Below are positions 20,218 to 28,990 of a DNA stretch of 64,000 bases, piece after piece. The notes below the pieces were generated by a model. It saw only the letters and a list, made by a program, of their open reading frames with translations. It ran no database searches and was not told where the DNA came from. A program made the position numbers and the translations under genes. Position 1 is the first letter of the stretch. Each line of letters opens with the position of its first letter. This DNA is from Oceanospirillum beijerinckii DSM 7166 (lineage in GTDB: Bacteria; Pseudomonadota; Gammaproteobacteria; Pseudomonadales; Halomonadaceae): the NCBI RefSeq assembly GCF_000422425.1, contig NZ_AULT01000011.1, positions 62,001-126,000 of the forward strand. The letters run 5' to 3'.

Positions 20218-20550
20218 ATGGAAAACAATGTTGTAGAAATCGTAAGTTTTAAACTGAATCCAGGCGTAGAAAAAAATGCTTTCCTTGAAAGCAATATTGC
20301 TGTGGAAGAGTTTGTTAAGACCTTGCCTGGTATCCTGTATCGCTCTCTGTGCTGTAATGAAGAAACAGGCGAGTGGAGTGATATTGTTTACTGGCAGACT
20401 ATGGCTGATGCTAAGCATGCTCAACAGGCCTTTATGCAATCTGAATGTTGCGGCAAACTGATGCAGCTGATTGATCCCGAAAGTGTTTCTATGCAGCATA
20501 CTGAGGTTCTGGCTGCACTGGAATGCTGTGTACAAGCAGAAAGCGCTTGA
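20218..20550 (+). CDS. Small ABM-like (dimeric alpha/beta barrel) protein with three Cys-Cys pairs
   Basis: A 110-residue protein that looks like an antibiotic-biosynthesis-monooxygenase (ABM) type ferredoxin-like fold: a VVEIVSFKLNPGV first strand, a central GEWSDIVYWQTMADAKHAQQ strand-helix, and a size typical for the family. Family members are small oxygenases or heme/quinone-interacting proteins, but no catalytic residue can be assigned. The odd feature is three vicinal cysteine pairs at 45-46, 77-78 and 103-104, which suggest metal or redox chemistry. It is followed by a WYL-type regulator, an arrangement often seen for YafY-like regulators and small ABM or glyoxalase proteins. Confidence in the gene is high, in the function low. 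Confidence 0.7.
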   Translation: MENNVVEIVSFKLNPGVEKNAFLESNIAVEEFVKTLPGILYRSLCCNEETGEWSDIVYWQTMADAKHAQQAFMQSECCGKLMQLIDPESVSMQHTEVLAALECCVQAESA

Positions 20551-20692
20551 TAGATCCTGGCAGAGCTTTAGTTGATCGCTTTCAGCCGGTAGAGTCGCGC
20601 TAAAATATCTGATGCTGCATTCACGGATTGATCACCTTGGGTATCAATCCGTGCTGTAAAACCTTAAATAAATGCAGTCGTAAGAGGCTTCG

Positions 20693-20716
20693 ATGAATAA
20701 GAAGGATCTCCAATGA
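20693..20716 (+). other. Seven-codon mini-ORF overlapping the regulator start
   Basis: ATG AAT AAG AAG GAT CTC CAA TGA encodes MNKKDLQ, and its TGA overlaps the ATG of the next gene (ATGA). AGAGG lies just upstream of it. It may be a leader peptide coupling translation, or a chance duplication of the ATGAATAAG start sequence that the regulator also uses. Confidence 0.25.
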
Positions 20717-21402
20717 ATAAGGCTGAGCGCCTGTTCCAACTGACTAACCTGTTAAGGGGACGTCGGATGGCAATTACTGCCAAAACATTGGCAGAAAAGC
20801 TGGAGGTCAGTGAGCGCACCATCTATCGGGATATCCAGGCGCTGGAGCTTTCAGGTATTCCTGTTGAGGGAGAGGCAGGGATTGGTTATCGCATCCGGCA
20901 TAACTTTGAGTTACCGCCACTGATGTTTGACCGTACCGAAATTATCGCTCTATTACTGGGGAGTCGTATGGTTCAAGCCTGGTCCGATAAGGAGCTGGCT
21001 GGGGCGGCTGGTCGTGCCATTGACAAAATCAACGCGATTCTGCCTGATGATCTGAAAGCCCTGGCTGAGCAGCAAACTCTACTGGTCCCAGACTATTTTG
21101 TGCAAAGCAATGATGCTGACCTCAGTCAACAGGTGCGTCAGGCCATTGAAGAGAAGCGTCAGATCCAACTGAGTTATAACCGTGCAGACGGCCAATACTC
21201 AGAACGTGTTCTCGACCCGTTAGGTATGGTCTATTGGGGTGGTAAATGGACTTTGATCGCCTGGTGTCATTTGAGGGGTGACTATCGGGAATTTCGTATT
21301 GATCGTATGCAGCAGATTACCCTATTAGAGCAATATTTTGACACGGGTCCTGAGCGTAACTTACAGCACTATATTGCGCTGATGACGGCCCAGAGTTATT
21401 AA
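20713..21402 (+). CDS. YafY-type transcriptional regulator (HTH_11 plus WYL domain)
   Basis: A 229-residue DNA-binding regulator. The N-terminal winged helix-turn-helix includes the recognition region LEVSERTIYRDIQALE at about 36-51. The C-terminal WYL domain includes DPLGMVYWGGKWTLIAW and the YREFRIDRM stretch. WYL domains bind small ligands or nucleic acid. The ATG at 20713 follows AAGGATCTCCA and also overlaps a seven-codon mini-ORF. It probably controls the small cysteine-pair gene 160 bases upstream, but whether it binds the ATAAC-N4-GTTAT array is not shown. The gene converges with the nucleotide cyclase. Confidence 0.9.
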   Translation: MNKAERLFQLTNLLRGRRMAITAKTLAEKLEVSERTIYRDIQALELSGIPVEGEAGIGYRIRHNFELPPLMFDRTEIIALLLGSRMVQAWSDKELAGAAGRAIDKINAILPDDLKALAEQQTLLVPDYFVQSNDADLSQQVRQAIEEKRQIQLSYNRADGQYSERVLDPLGMVYWGGKWTLIAWCHLRGDYREFRIDRMQQITLLEQYFDTGPERNLQHYIALMTAQSY

Positions 21403-21519
21403 TTTAGGCAATTTTCGTTAATAACTGAGTGACAGAGGAAAGAAAAAGTAGCAGAAGGAGCAAGCTGTCAGCCCATTCTTTGGCATATCTCTTTCTTTTA
21501 TATCGCCAGCTGTTATATA

Positions 21520-23637
21520 TCATTTACTCTTCATATCGATAGCACCATCCCAATTACGCTCAACCTTATTCTTGAGTAGCTGAGCGCAGGTCTTACAATG
21601 AAACTTCAGAGCTTCATCTTTTGGGAACAACTTGAGACCTTTGTTAAAGTACTTTAACGCACGATCAAACTCTTTTTTATGGCGATGCTGTAAACCCATA
21701 GCGATATATTTTTCGGCCTTGATCTTTGCTTCCTGCATCTGCCCTGAATCGGTCTCCAGAATCTCATAGATCTCAATAGGTTGTGTTTTGCCCTTCACCC
21801 GCAACCAATCCAGAATTCTGTGTTTAAACATATCCCGGTCTGGTAATAAGTCCATGGTCTCACGGCTGGCAATAATCTTAGCACCGTAGAATTTGGTTAA
21901 GCCTTCAAGGCGGGAGGAAACATTCACTGCATTACCAATCGCAGTAAACTCCATGCGCTCATTACTGCCGACCGTGCCGATCATGACGTCACCGCTGTGG
22001 ATGCCAATACCGGTCTCGATAGGTGGATAAGAGACACTACGACGGTGCTTGTTGTAGATCACCAGGGCATTCTGCATACCAATAGCAGCTTGAATTGCAG
22101 AGTAGGCACTGTCTTGTTTCGACTCCAGTTCAAACAGCGCCATGATGGCATCGCCAATAAACTTATCAACAAAGCCACCATTCTTCTGAATGGAGGGCTG
22201 CATCCGTGCCAGGTAAGAATTCAGAAATTTAAAGACTTCCTGAGGTGTCATAGGCTCTGATATTTCTGTAAAGGAGCGTACATCGCTAAATAAAATGGTG
22301 ATATAGCCGTCTTCGACATTACCAGGGGTGATAAACTCCAGCCCTTTTCTGTCTTTGCCTGCACGTAGAACAAATTGCTTAGGCACAAATTTTTCAAAGG
22401 CTAAGGCAATTTTTTGCTCTAATTGAAGTGCCCGATGAGCAATGATTTTCTCGCGTTCCAGTGTGGAAATACGATTCGTAATGCCCAGCGACAGCAGCAC
22501 TACTTCAAACACAGAGCCGATATGAATTGCATATTCGGTATAGAAAATACTGGGCAGAATGCCTAGCCCTTTTAGGGCATAGACGACGGCACCCATGATC
22601 AATAATGACCAGGCGGTAAGATAGTATCCGGTGGATAAACCTCCTTTGGCCAAACAGATAAAGCCCGCTAATAGGAGAATGACCGGACTGATAATTGCCA
22701 GTGCTGCACTCATCATTATCATCAATGAGTAAGGCAGGACGATAGATACCACGGCACCGAGTAATGCCAGCCAGAGCAGTGCCGATAGGAGAATGTCCAT
22801 CATCGGAATCGTATTACGTGTATCCAGGAAGCGGCGGCTAAAGAGGTAGCCCGCAAAAACTGTCAAAAAGACAAACACAGGTAAGCTTTTGTTCGCCCAG
22901 AGAGGATAGTTTGACCAGAAATACTCAAAGGCGAAGCCATTTAATGACATCTGCATCACAGTCAAACAGGCGATATAGGCGACATAATACAGATAAGCAC
23001 GGTCTCTGATACTAAAAAAGATAAACAGGTTATAGAGTACCATCACCAGCATAACGCCGTAATAAAGGCCAAAAACGTATTGCTCAATATTAACCTTCTC
23101 GATATAAGCCTCCGGTTTCCATAGCGTCATGGGCAGTTGCATTGAGCCCTGAGTCTGAAAACGCATATACACGGTGCGGTTGGCCAGTGCTGGCAGTTCG
23201 AGATCAAACAGGAAGTAACGGTGCAGAATATCCCGCTGGGAGAAGGGGTAGATATCACCGGTTCCCTTCTGCTCATAATTACCGTAAGCATCGAACAGGT
23301 AGAGATCGATCTTGTCATGCAGAGGGTAGGCAATTTCTAATAAATAGGATTGCGCTTTGGCCGATTCGTTGGCTAGATCAAATCGGACCCAATAGCTGGA
23401 GTCCGTTATGCCCAGATTAGGAATCTTAATCCGGCTAGGCCTGAACTTACCCTGATATTCAGCGGAGATAACGTCACCGATCTGCAGTTGGCCAGTGACA
23501 TCTTCCAATAGCTGAATATAGCGGCCGAGAGGGTATTCCTCTCTGTTATCGTTCAAAAGTACAGGAGTACTGGCAAATAGACTGATAGGGTACAAGCTTA
23601 AAAATAAAACGACCCATTTGATATTCAGGCACTTCAT
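21520..23637 (-). CDS. Class III adenylate/guanylate cyclase with 7TM-DISM receptor module
   Basis: A 705-residue membrane receptor cyclase. It has a signal-like N-terminus, then a periplasmic 7TMR-DISMED2 domain (about 30-165, with GRYIQLLEDVTGQL and DSSYWVRFDLANES). Seven membrane helices follow (7TMR-DISM_7TM, about 180-390). A class III cyclase domain (about 440-610) has the metal-binding Asp in LFSDVRSFTEIS and in FIGDAIMALFE, and GIGIHSGDVMIGTVGS. A short TPR-like tail includes AMGLQHRHKKEFDRALKYFNKG. Substrate choice (ATP or GTP) was not determined. The ATG at 23637 is used because it begins the hydrophobic leader; an open frame to 23724 adds a charged tail. This arrangement suggests sensing of a periplasmic signal, possibly a carbohydrate. 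Confidence 0.9.
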   Translation of the reverse strand: MKCLNIKWVVLFLSLYPISLFASTPVLLNDNREEYPLGRYIQLLEDVTGQLQIGDVISAEYQGKFRPSRIKIPNLGITDSSYWVRFDLANESAKAQSYLLEIAYPLHDKIDLYLFDAYGNYEQKGTGDIYPFSQRDILHRYFLFDLELPALANRTVYMRFQTQGSMQLPMTLWKPEAYIEKVNIEQYVFGLYYGVMLVMVLYNLFIFFSIRDRAYLYYVAYIACLTVMQMSLNGFAFEYFWSNYPLWANKSLPVFVFLTVFAGYLFSRRFLDTRNTIPMMDILLSALLWLALLGAVVSIVLPYSLMIMMSAALAIISPVILLLAGFICLAKGGLSTGYYLTAWSLLIMGAVVYALKGLGILPSIFYTEYAIHIGSVFEVVLLSLGITNRISTLEREKIIAHRALQLEQKIALAFEKFVPKQFVLRAGKDRKGLEFITPGNVEDGYITILFSDVRSFTEISEPMTPQEVFKFLNSYLARMQPSIQKNGGFVDKFIGDAIMALFELESKQDSAYSAIQAAIGMQNALVIYNKHRRSVSYPPIETGIGIHSGDVMIGTVGSNERMEFTAIGNAVNVSSRLEGLTKFYGAKIIASRETMDLLPDRDMFKHRILDWLRVKGKTQPIEIYEILETDSGQMQEAKIKAEKYIAMGLQHRHKKEFDRALKYFNKGLKLFPKDEALKFHCKTCAQLLKNKVERNWDGAIDMKSK

Positions 23638-24221
23638 CTGAGCTATAATCTTTGCCAACTGTAAAGGTATCCACTGTTTCTGAAGTCGATTTCTGCTGTG
23701 ATCATCAGAGTCTTTCCTGCGCACTTAGAAATAAAGCTGCAAAAAAAAGCATCTTACTGTTAAAGCTTATAGCAGATTCTGGTTAAACCTCCTCCATGAA
23801 ATTTCAATCACTATTAATCTGATGATTGAACGTTTTCCCCAGGTGGTAGCACGATAACTTTCAAGGCAATGATCTTGACTTGAAAGCAATGGTTGACTCT
23901 TTCAGTCTGATAACTGCTCTATCTGCAAGGCAGCGCTATCATAATTAGAATCATAGAAGTATCAAGCATCTTTAGATGTTGGGGAAGATTTTCCATATAA
24001 ATGGTATGGTTATGGCTCAAAAGCTGCTCTGATCATCACTGTTATTTGCGAAAAGTCAGGTTACACCTGTTTGTCTTCAGTTAAGCTATTTTATCTCACA
24101 TAGTGGTTTAGTTTTGTTCCCTATTCCTGGTTTCTGCTATACAGGAGTAATTGCAGCTCTGCCCCACCAAGGATTGACTAAGCTAATTAATAAGTGCTGT
24201 TTTGGTTAAGGAGACCTCCAT
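23638..24221. other. Divergent intergenic region, cyclase/chemoreceptor
   Basis: 584 bases with no convincing gene, AT-rich, separating the minus-strand cyclase from the plus-strand chemoreceptor. It must contain both promoters. A search by eye for a flagellar sigma-28 promoter ahead of the chemoreceptor found none. The only strong signal is AGGAGACCTCC directly before the chemoreceptor ATG. Confidence 0.4.
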
Positions 24222-25862
24222 ATGAATACCTATTCCAAGCTGAGCCTGCGTTGGCAGATCGCTCTTCCTATTGTCATGCTCAGTCTGTTGATATTGCTGT
24301 TGGGTTATACTGGTTATTCTGGTATCCGAATAATGAGTGAGCACTCTGCAGTGGTAGCCGGTAAGTTAAATCCTGCTACCAGTGCCATTTTGAATGCAGA
24401 TCGGGATCTGTATCAGGCGGCAGCGGCGATGCGTGATTACGTCACTATTGAGCAAAGTGGTGGTGATAAGCAAGCTGCAAAACAGGATTTTAATGATAAT
24501 GTAGAACAGGCAACCAAGCGTATGATGACCGCGCGCCAGTTGGCTGGAGAAGCAGGTATGACACTGGCTTCTGAGCAGGCGTTTAAGCAATCTCTGTCTC
24601 AATGGCAAAGTCAGGCGCAGCAGGTCTTTTCTCTGGCGGATCAAGGCCAAATACCGCAGGCGTTAGCTTTAATTCAGGGGGGTGAAGGCAAAGCCTTTGG
24701 CTTACTTAGGGATCAGTATGATCTTTTAGGTGAGCAGATCGATCAATATGGGGGCGCTTTGGCTGAAAAGATTGCTCAATCCTCTAATACGGAGGAAAAG
24801 ACAATGCTTCTTGTATTAGTGGTCTCGTTGTTTATTTCCCTTATCGCAGCCACTTATATTAGCGGCCTTATCGTCAAGCCTTTATTACAGCAGGAACGCT
24901 TGCTCTCATCTCTTGCCGATGGTGGCGGTGATCTCACTCGCCGTATTCCTGCAGAGGGTAAAAATGAAGTGGCAGCGGTTGCCCACCAGGTCAATCGCTT
25001 TGTGGACTTCCTGCAAGGGATGATCTCGGAAGCACAAACTCACACTAATAATATGAATCAGGTGATTGATCGTCTGACAGAAAATGCAAGCCAAACAAAA
25101 AGCAGTGCTCAGCACCAACAGCAAGCCGTCCAACAAGTCCATACTGCTGTGAGTGAGCTGCAAAATGCGATTCACGAGATCGCAAATAATGCCCAGCACA
25201 CTTCAGGTGAGTCAAATCAGGCCAGTAAGGATATTGCGGTATCAGGTCAAGCCATTGATCAATCTTCCAGTCAGATCAATACATTATCTTCTGATATGCA
25301 GAATGTGGTACAGCAGATCAGCGAGCTGGAGCAGGAGAGCAACAACATCGCTTCAGTATTGGATGTGATTGGCGGTATTGCGGAACAAACCAACTTATTG
25401 GCCTTGAATGCTGCAATTGAAGCGGCGCGGGCTGGTGAAGCGGGTCGGGGGTTCGCAGTAGTGGCCGATGAAGTTCGCACTTTGGCCTCTAAAACCCAAC
25501 AGTCGACCCAGGATATCCAGGAGATGATTGATCGCTTACAAAATGGTGTAGCCAATGCAGTACAAGCGATGCAGCAGGCTAATGGCCAGGTTTCCAGTAC
25601 GGTAGAAAGTGCCGGTCAGGCTTCGGAAGCGCTGAATAAAATTGTTGGGGCGATCAATAATATTAACGATATGTCCGCCAGTATTGCTGCTTCTACCGAA
25701 GAACAATCCTCAGTGATTCAGGGCATGACGACGACCATTGATGATGTCAGTATGCATTCGACTGAATTGAGTCAGCTTGCAGATCAAACACATAGTGAAG
25801 GGGATCAGTTGTACCAATCTATTACCGTGCTGGCGGGTCACTTGAATAAGTTTAAGGTTTAG
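24222..25862 (+). CDS. Methyl-accepting chemotaxis protein with four-helix-bundle sensor
   Basis: A 546-residue chemoreceptor. A membrane helix near 14-35 is followed by a ~150-residue periplasmic all-helical domain of 4HB_MCP type, with heptad-like alanine/glutamine-rich helices. A second membrane helix near 190-215 leads to a HAMP domain and the signalling hairpin. The tip [20 protein letters not shown] and [15 protein letters not shown] are intact. The ATG at 24222 follows the strong ribosome-binding site AGGAGACCTCC. Its last four bases overlap the 3' end of the convergent LysR gene. The ligand is not predictable. Confidence 0.94.
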   Translation: MNTYSKLSLRWQIALPIVMLSLLILLLGYTGYSGIRIMSEHSAVVAGKLNPATSAILNADRDLYQAAAAMRDYVTIEQSGGDKQAAKQDFNDNVEQATKRMMTARQLAGEAGMTLASEQAFKQSLSQWQSQAQQVFSLADQGQIPQALALIQGGEGKAFGLLRDQYDLLGEQIDQYGGALAEKIAQSSNTEEKTMLLVLVVSLFISLIAATYISGLIVKPLLQQERLLSSLADGGGDLTRRIPAEGKNEVAAVAHQVNRFVDFLQGMISEAQTHTNNMNQVIDRLTENASQTKSSAQHQQQAVQQVHTAVSELQNAIHEIANNAQHTSGESNQASKDIAVSGQAIDQSSSQINTLSSDMQNVVQQISELEQESNNIASVLDVIGGIAEQTNLLALNAAIEAARAGEAGRGFAVVADEVRTLASKTQQSTQDIQEMIDRLQNGVANAVQAMQQANGQVSSTVESAGQASEALNKIVGAINNINDMSASIAASTEEQSSVIQGMTTTIDDVSMHSTELSQLADQTHSEGDQLYQSITVLAGHLNKFKV

Positions 25863-26854
25863 CTTGATAGTGTCTGCATTAACCAGCGCTTAATCCGTTC
25901 TGCCGGTTCAGATAAGGGTACCCGATTGCTATGCACCAGATAGAGGTGTCGGTGAGCGGGTATCATAAAGCGGCTAAAACTGATCAAGTGGCCGGAATCC
26001 AAACTTTGCTCCGCCAGTAACTGGTCTGCCAGTGCGATCCCCAGAGAGCGCTCTGCCGCATCCAGCGCTAACTGAGCATGATCGAAGTGGAGGGCAGATA
26101 AGAGACGATGGTCCATCTTAAACAGTGGATAAAATCGGTGCCAGTCCGGGTGTAGAATATCGTGCACGAGAGTGCAGCCGGTCAGATCGCCATGGAGCAC
26201 GCCCGGGAAACGCTCCAGATATTCAGGGGAGCATACGGGTCTTAGTTCCAGCTCTTTTAACCGATGACAGCTTAGAGTGGGATCTGGTTGGGGGAGATAA
26301 CGAATCGCTAACTCAGAACCATCATCGGCCAGATCTTCAATATGGCTGGAAGAGACAATGCGCAGATCCATCTTACGCTGATTTTGAGTGCTCGGTTGTT
26401 GGCTTGGACTGGCTACTTTTTTCTCGGCGTCTATTCCATCAAGGTCTTTTTTGCCTACGGCCTGTTTTCCAAAGTCACCGGCCCCTATCTGATCACTATC
26501 TTGCTGTAAAAACTCCTTCAGATGAGCTCCTAACCAACGGGCTGCAAAGGATTGTGTCGTTGCTAATTTGAGCGTACGGCTATAGGTCAGCTGTTGCACT
26601 GAGTGAGTAACACCGATCGTCTCCTGCATCAGAGGGTTGACCCGATTGAAATAGGTTTGTCCTAACGTGGTTAAGGTGATGCTACGGGTAGCCCGTTCAA
26701 ATAAGCGTCCGCCTAACCAGGCTTCTAAAACCCGTACCTGCTGACTAACGGCACCAGGTGTCACCGACAATTGATTGGCTGCTTCCTTAAAACTCAAATG
26801 CTGTGCTGCAACGCAGAAATATTGTATCGCTTTTAGCGGCGGCGCCTTGATCAT
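25859..26854 (-). CDS. LysR-family transcriptional regulator (GcvA-like)
   Basis: A 331-residue LysR regulator. The winged HTH spans residues 1-60 ([20 protein letters not shown]-type start and [21 protein letters not shown] recognition region); the LysR substrate-binding domain follows. The segment near 140-170 ([20 protein letters not shown]) is a charged insertion not usual in GcvA-like proteins and explains the extra length. It is divergent from the MFS permease at 27010 and probably controls it. The 155-base intergenic region holds an inverted repeat and a direct repeat suitable for a regulator. Confidence 0.9.
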   Translation of the reverse strand: MIKAPPLKAIQYFCVAAQHLSFKEAANQLSVTPGAVSQQVRVLEAWLGGRLFERATRSITLTTLGQTYFNRVNPLMQETIGVTHSVQQLTYSRTLKLATTQSFAARWLGAHLKEFLQQDSDQIGAGDFGKQAVGKKDLDGIDAEKKVASPSQQPSTQNQRKMDLRIVSSSHIEDLADDGSELAIRYLPQPDPTLSCHRLKELELRPVCSPEYLERFPGVLHGDLTGCTLVHDILHPDWHRFYPLFKMDHRLLSALHFDHAQLALDAAERSLGIALADQLLAEQSLDSGHLISFSRFMIPAHRHLYLVHSNRVPLSEPAERIKRWLMQTLSS

Positions 26855-26884
26855 GGTAGAGCCTCTTATAAGTTGTCTCGGCTA

Positions 26885-26920
26885 TTGAGCAAGTTGAGCA
26901 ATATAGATGAGAAAATCTAT
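26885..26920. promoter_or_regulatory. Repeats in the LysR-MFS divergent promoter
   Basis: A direct repeat TTGAGCAA (26885-26892 and 26894-26901, period 9) is followed by the perfect inverted repeat ATAGAT-GAGAAA-ATCTAT (26903-26920). They lie between the divergent LysR and MFS genes, so they are candidate binding sites for the regulator. Confidence 0.4.
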
Positions 26921-27009
26921 TCCATAAAGAGGAAATAAATCGTTTGTTTCCGTTCTTTTGATTCATGAAGATACCCCCCTGTAAAAGCATATAGACTTAG
27001 GCAAACATT

Positions 27010-28278
27010 ATGAGCACTCTACGTATCAATCCTTGGTGGGTTGTCGCTGCAGCAGCAGTTATTCTGGCTTATAACATGGGGATTCGCTTATCAACCAGCT
27101 TGTTAATCCCGACGATTAATCAGGATATCGGTATTCCTCAATCGGAGCTGGCCTTTGGCTTTGCGGTACAAAACCTGATGTGGGGTGCGGTTGCTCCCGT
27201 TGCAGGTTTGATGGCAGAGCGCTACGGCACAGTGAAAGTATTGTTGGCTGGTGCCGTGTTATACGGGCTGGGTCTGGTGATATCTGCTCTGGCAGAAAGC
27301 GGCGGTTTGTTCTTTATGGGTAACGCTATATTTATCGGGGTTGGCGTTGGTGCCAGTACCTTTCCGATTGTGCTCGCGGCAGTTGGTAAACGCTTTCCTG
27401 TTCAGAAGCGCACCCTGGCGTTAGGTGTCGCCAGTGCTGGAGGTTCTCTGGGACAGTTTGGTTATGCTTTTGCGCTGGGGCAGTTAAACCCTATGGTCGG
27501 TTGGTCTGATACCTTGTTGATCTTTTCGGGTACTACCTTGGTCGTATTTGCCCTGGCGGGCCTGCTGAAAGATGAGCCTAAAGGTGAGGGGGGTAAAGAT
27601 GACCAAAGTGAAGGCTCGGCAGGCAATAACCCACCCAGCACAGTGATGGCTGGCAAGCAAAAGCAACCTCTGTTTAATTGGCAGGCCATTGGCGATGCCT
27701 TTAAGGTACGTGACTATCAACTGCTGAATATTGGCTTTTTTGTCTGTGGTTTTCACGTTGCCTTTATCACCGTACATATGGCGGGATTTGTTAACCTGTG
27801 TGGTTTACCGGCCAGTGTGGCGACTAACTCGATTGCTTTGATTGGCCTGGTGAATGTTGTTGGTAGTATTGCAGCGGGCTGGGCGGGGGATCGTTGGCAT
27901 CAACCCTATTTATTGGCGTTGATTTATGGCACCCGAACGCTATTGATTATTCTGTTGATGGTACTGCCCAAGACCTATGAAACCTTTTATATGTTCTCGA
28001 TAGTAATGGGGATGTTATGGCTATCCACCGTGCCACTAACCAGCGGTTGTGTTGCGCATCTGTTTGGCACTAAAAACCTGGCGTCTCTGTTTGGTATTGT
28101 AATGTTTAGCCATCAGATTGGCGCTTTCTTCGGTAGCTGGTGGGGTGGACTCTTGTTTGATTGGTATGGCGATTACAGTTTGGCATTGAGTATGAGTGCA
28201 GGCTTAGGCCTGCTGGCTGCGCTGGTGCACTTGCCGATGACGCCAAAACGTTTCGCTGCAGTAGAAGCCCGCGTTTAA
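27010..28278 (+). CDS. MFS transporter
   Basis: Major facilitator permease of 422 residues with about twelve membrane helices. The cytoplasmic loop between helices 6 and 7 is hydrophilic (residues about 195-215, rich in Gly, Asp and Ser). The helix 2-3 loop reads GLMAERYGTVKVLLAG, matching the MFS GxLaDrxGrkxxL motif. It resembles the OFA/monocarboxylate-type MFS group, so a small organic acid is a possible substrate, but this is weak. The divergent LysR gene is the likely regulator. The ATG at 27010 starts MSTLRINPWW. Confidence 0.9.
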   Translation: MSTLRINPWWVVAAAAVILAYNMGIRLSTSLLIPTINQDIGIPQSELAFGFAVQNLMWGAVAPVAGLMAERYGTVKVLLAGAVLYGLGLVISALAESGGLFFMGNAIFIGVGVGASTFPIVLAAVGKRFPVQKRTLALGVASAGGSLGQFGYAFALGQLNPMVGWSDTLLIFSGTTLVVFALAGLLKDEPKGEGGKDDQSEGSAGNNPPSTVMAGKQKQPLFNWQAIGDAFKVRDYQLLNIGFFVCGFHVAFITVHMAGFVNLCGLPASVATNSIALIGLVNVVGSIAAGWAGDRWHQPYLLALIYGTRTLLIILLMVLPKTYETFYMFSIVMGMLWLSTVPLTSGCVAHLFGTKNLASLFGIVMFSHQIGAFFGSWWGGLLFDWYGDYSLALSMSAGLGLLAALVHLPMTPKRFAAVEARV

Positions 28279-28359
28279 GTCATGACAGAAAGTTGAGTTT
28301 GTGCGATTAGCTGGAAATGTCACAAAATCACAATATTGACTCTATAGTCATGCAATGTG

Positions 28360-28375
28360 ACTACCTTAAGGTAGT
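28360..28375. promoter_or_regulatory. Perfect 16-bp palindrome upstream of the CsrB-like RNA candidate
   Basis: ACTACCTTAAGGTAGT is a perfect palindrome about 65-80 bases before the first GGA motif of the RNA candidate. Its position is where GacA/UvrY sites sit upstream of csrB/rsmZ genes, but it does not match the usual TGTAAG-N6-CTTACA. It is probably an operator. Confidence 0.4.
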
Positions 28376-28436
28376 GAGCAAGTTAAGAGCTGCGATTATC
28401 ACGCAATCGCCTTGACGTTACCCTGACTGTGCGCGT

Positions 28437-28640
28437 TGCAAGGATGATGGATAGGATCTGTTATGGATGACAGATGGGGGAAGGAATCCTAAAAAGGACA
28501 TGTAGATAGGAATCGATAGGGATATTCAGGAACATAGGGAAGAGCTGACAGGACGTCGGGTGGAATGGATGATCTGAAGGATGGGCACAAGCCCCAGGAT
28601 ACTGCTTGAGGCCAAAGGAGTTGGCCTAACTACTGGTTCA
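28437..28640 (+). ncRNA. GGA-rich CsrB/RsmZ-like regulatory RNA candidate
   Basis: Within 28441-28620 there are 17 GGA triplets, mostly in AGGA or UGGA contexts, the hallmark of RNAs that sequester CsrA/RsmA. Three hairpins present GGA in their loops: ATCTGT-TATGGATG-ACAGAT (28456-28475), CTGAC-AGGAC-GTCGG (28545-28559) and AGGCCAA-AGGAG-TTGGCCT (28609-28627). A further stem GGGC-ACAA-GCCC lies at 28583-28594. There is no open reading frame of note. No U-run terminator follows on the plus strand. The 5' end and 3' end are therefore estimates, and the IS256 remnant downstream may have removed the terminator. Confidence 0.6.
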
Positions 28641-28718
28641 ACTGTTAAATCCAGAGTCATAAGATAAAACCGTGTAACAGGCTATCACTGAGTCCGCAAT
28701 GGCCAAGGATAGGCTGAT

Positions 28719-28990
28719 ATGAATAAGCAACAACTTGAAGCACTCGCACGCGAAGCTGCTAAATCGACCGAAACGACTTTCGGCAAATGCTCAAAAAGTC
28801 ACTGTTGAAACGGCTCTCAATGCTTAACTGGGTGATCGCCTGGGATACGAGAGGCATAGCAGAAACACTTCATCTAACTCCCGCACTGATTAATCCAGCA
28901 AGACTATCTGTACTGAGAATGGACAGATAGAGATCAATACTCCTCGGGATCGTAAAGAGGGTTTTGAGCTTCAACTGGTCAAGAAGAGAC
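28719..28990 (+). pseudogene. Decayed IS256-family (mutator type) transposase, N-terminal fragment
   Basis: Reads MNKQQLEALAREAAKS from an ATG at 28719. After a frame change it reads KVTVETALNA, a stop, LGDRLGYERHSRNTSSNSR, and then, after another shift, ENGQIEINTPRDRKEGFELQ and LVKK. This order matches the first ~100 residues of IS256-family transposases (EQLEALAREAAK, TVETALNAEL-HLGYE, NTPRDR). At least two frameshifts and an internal stop make it inactive. The DDE catalytic part is absent. The terminal inverted repeats were not recognised, so the element's limits are unknown; the left end may lie near 28630-28660. Confidence 0.88.
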
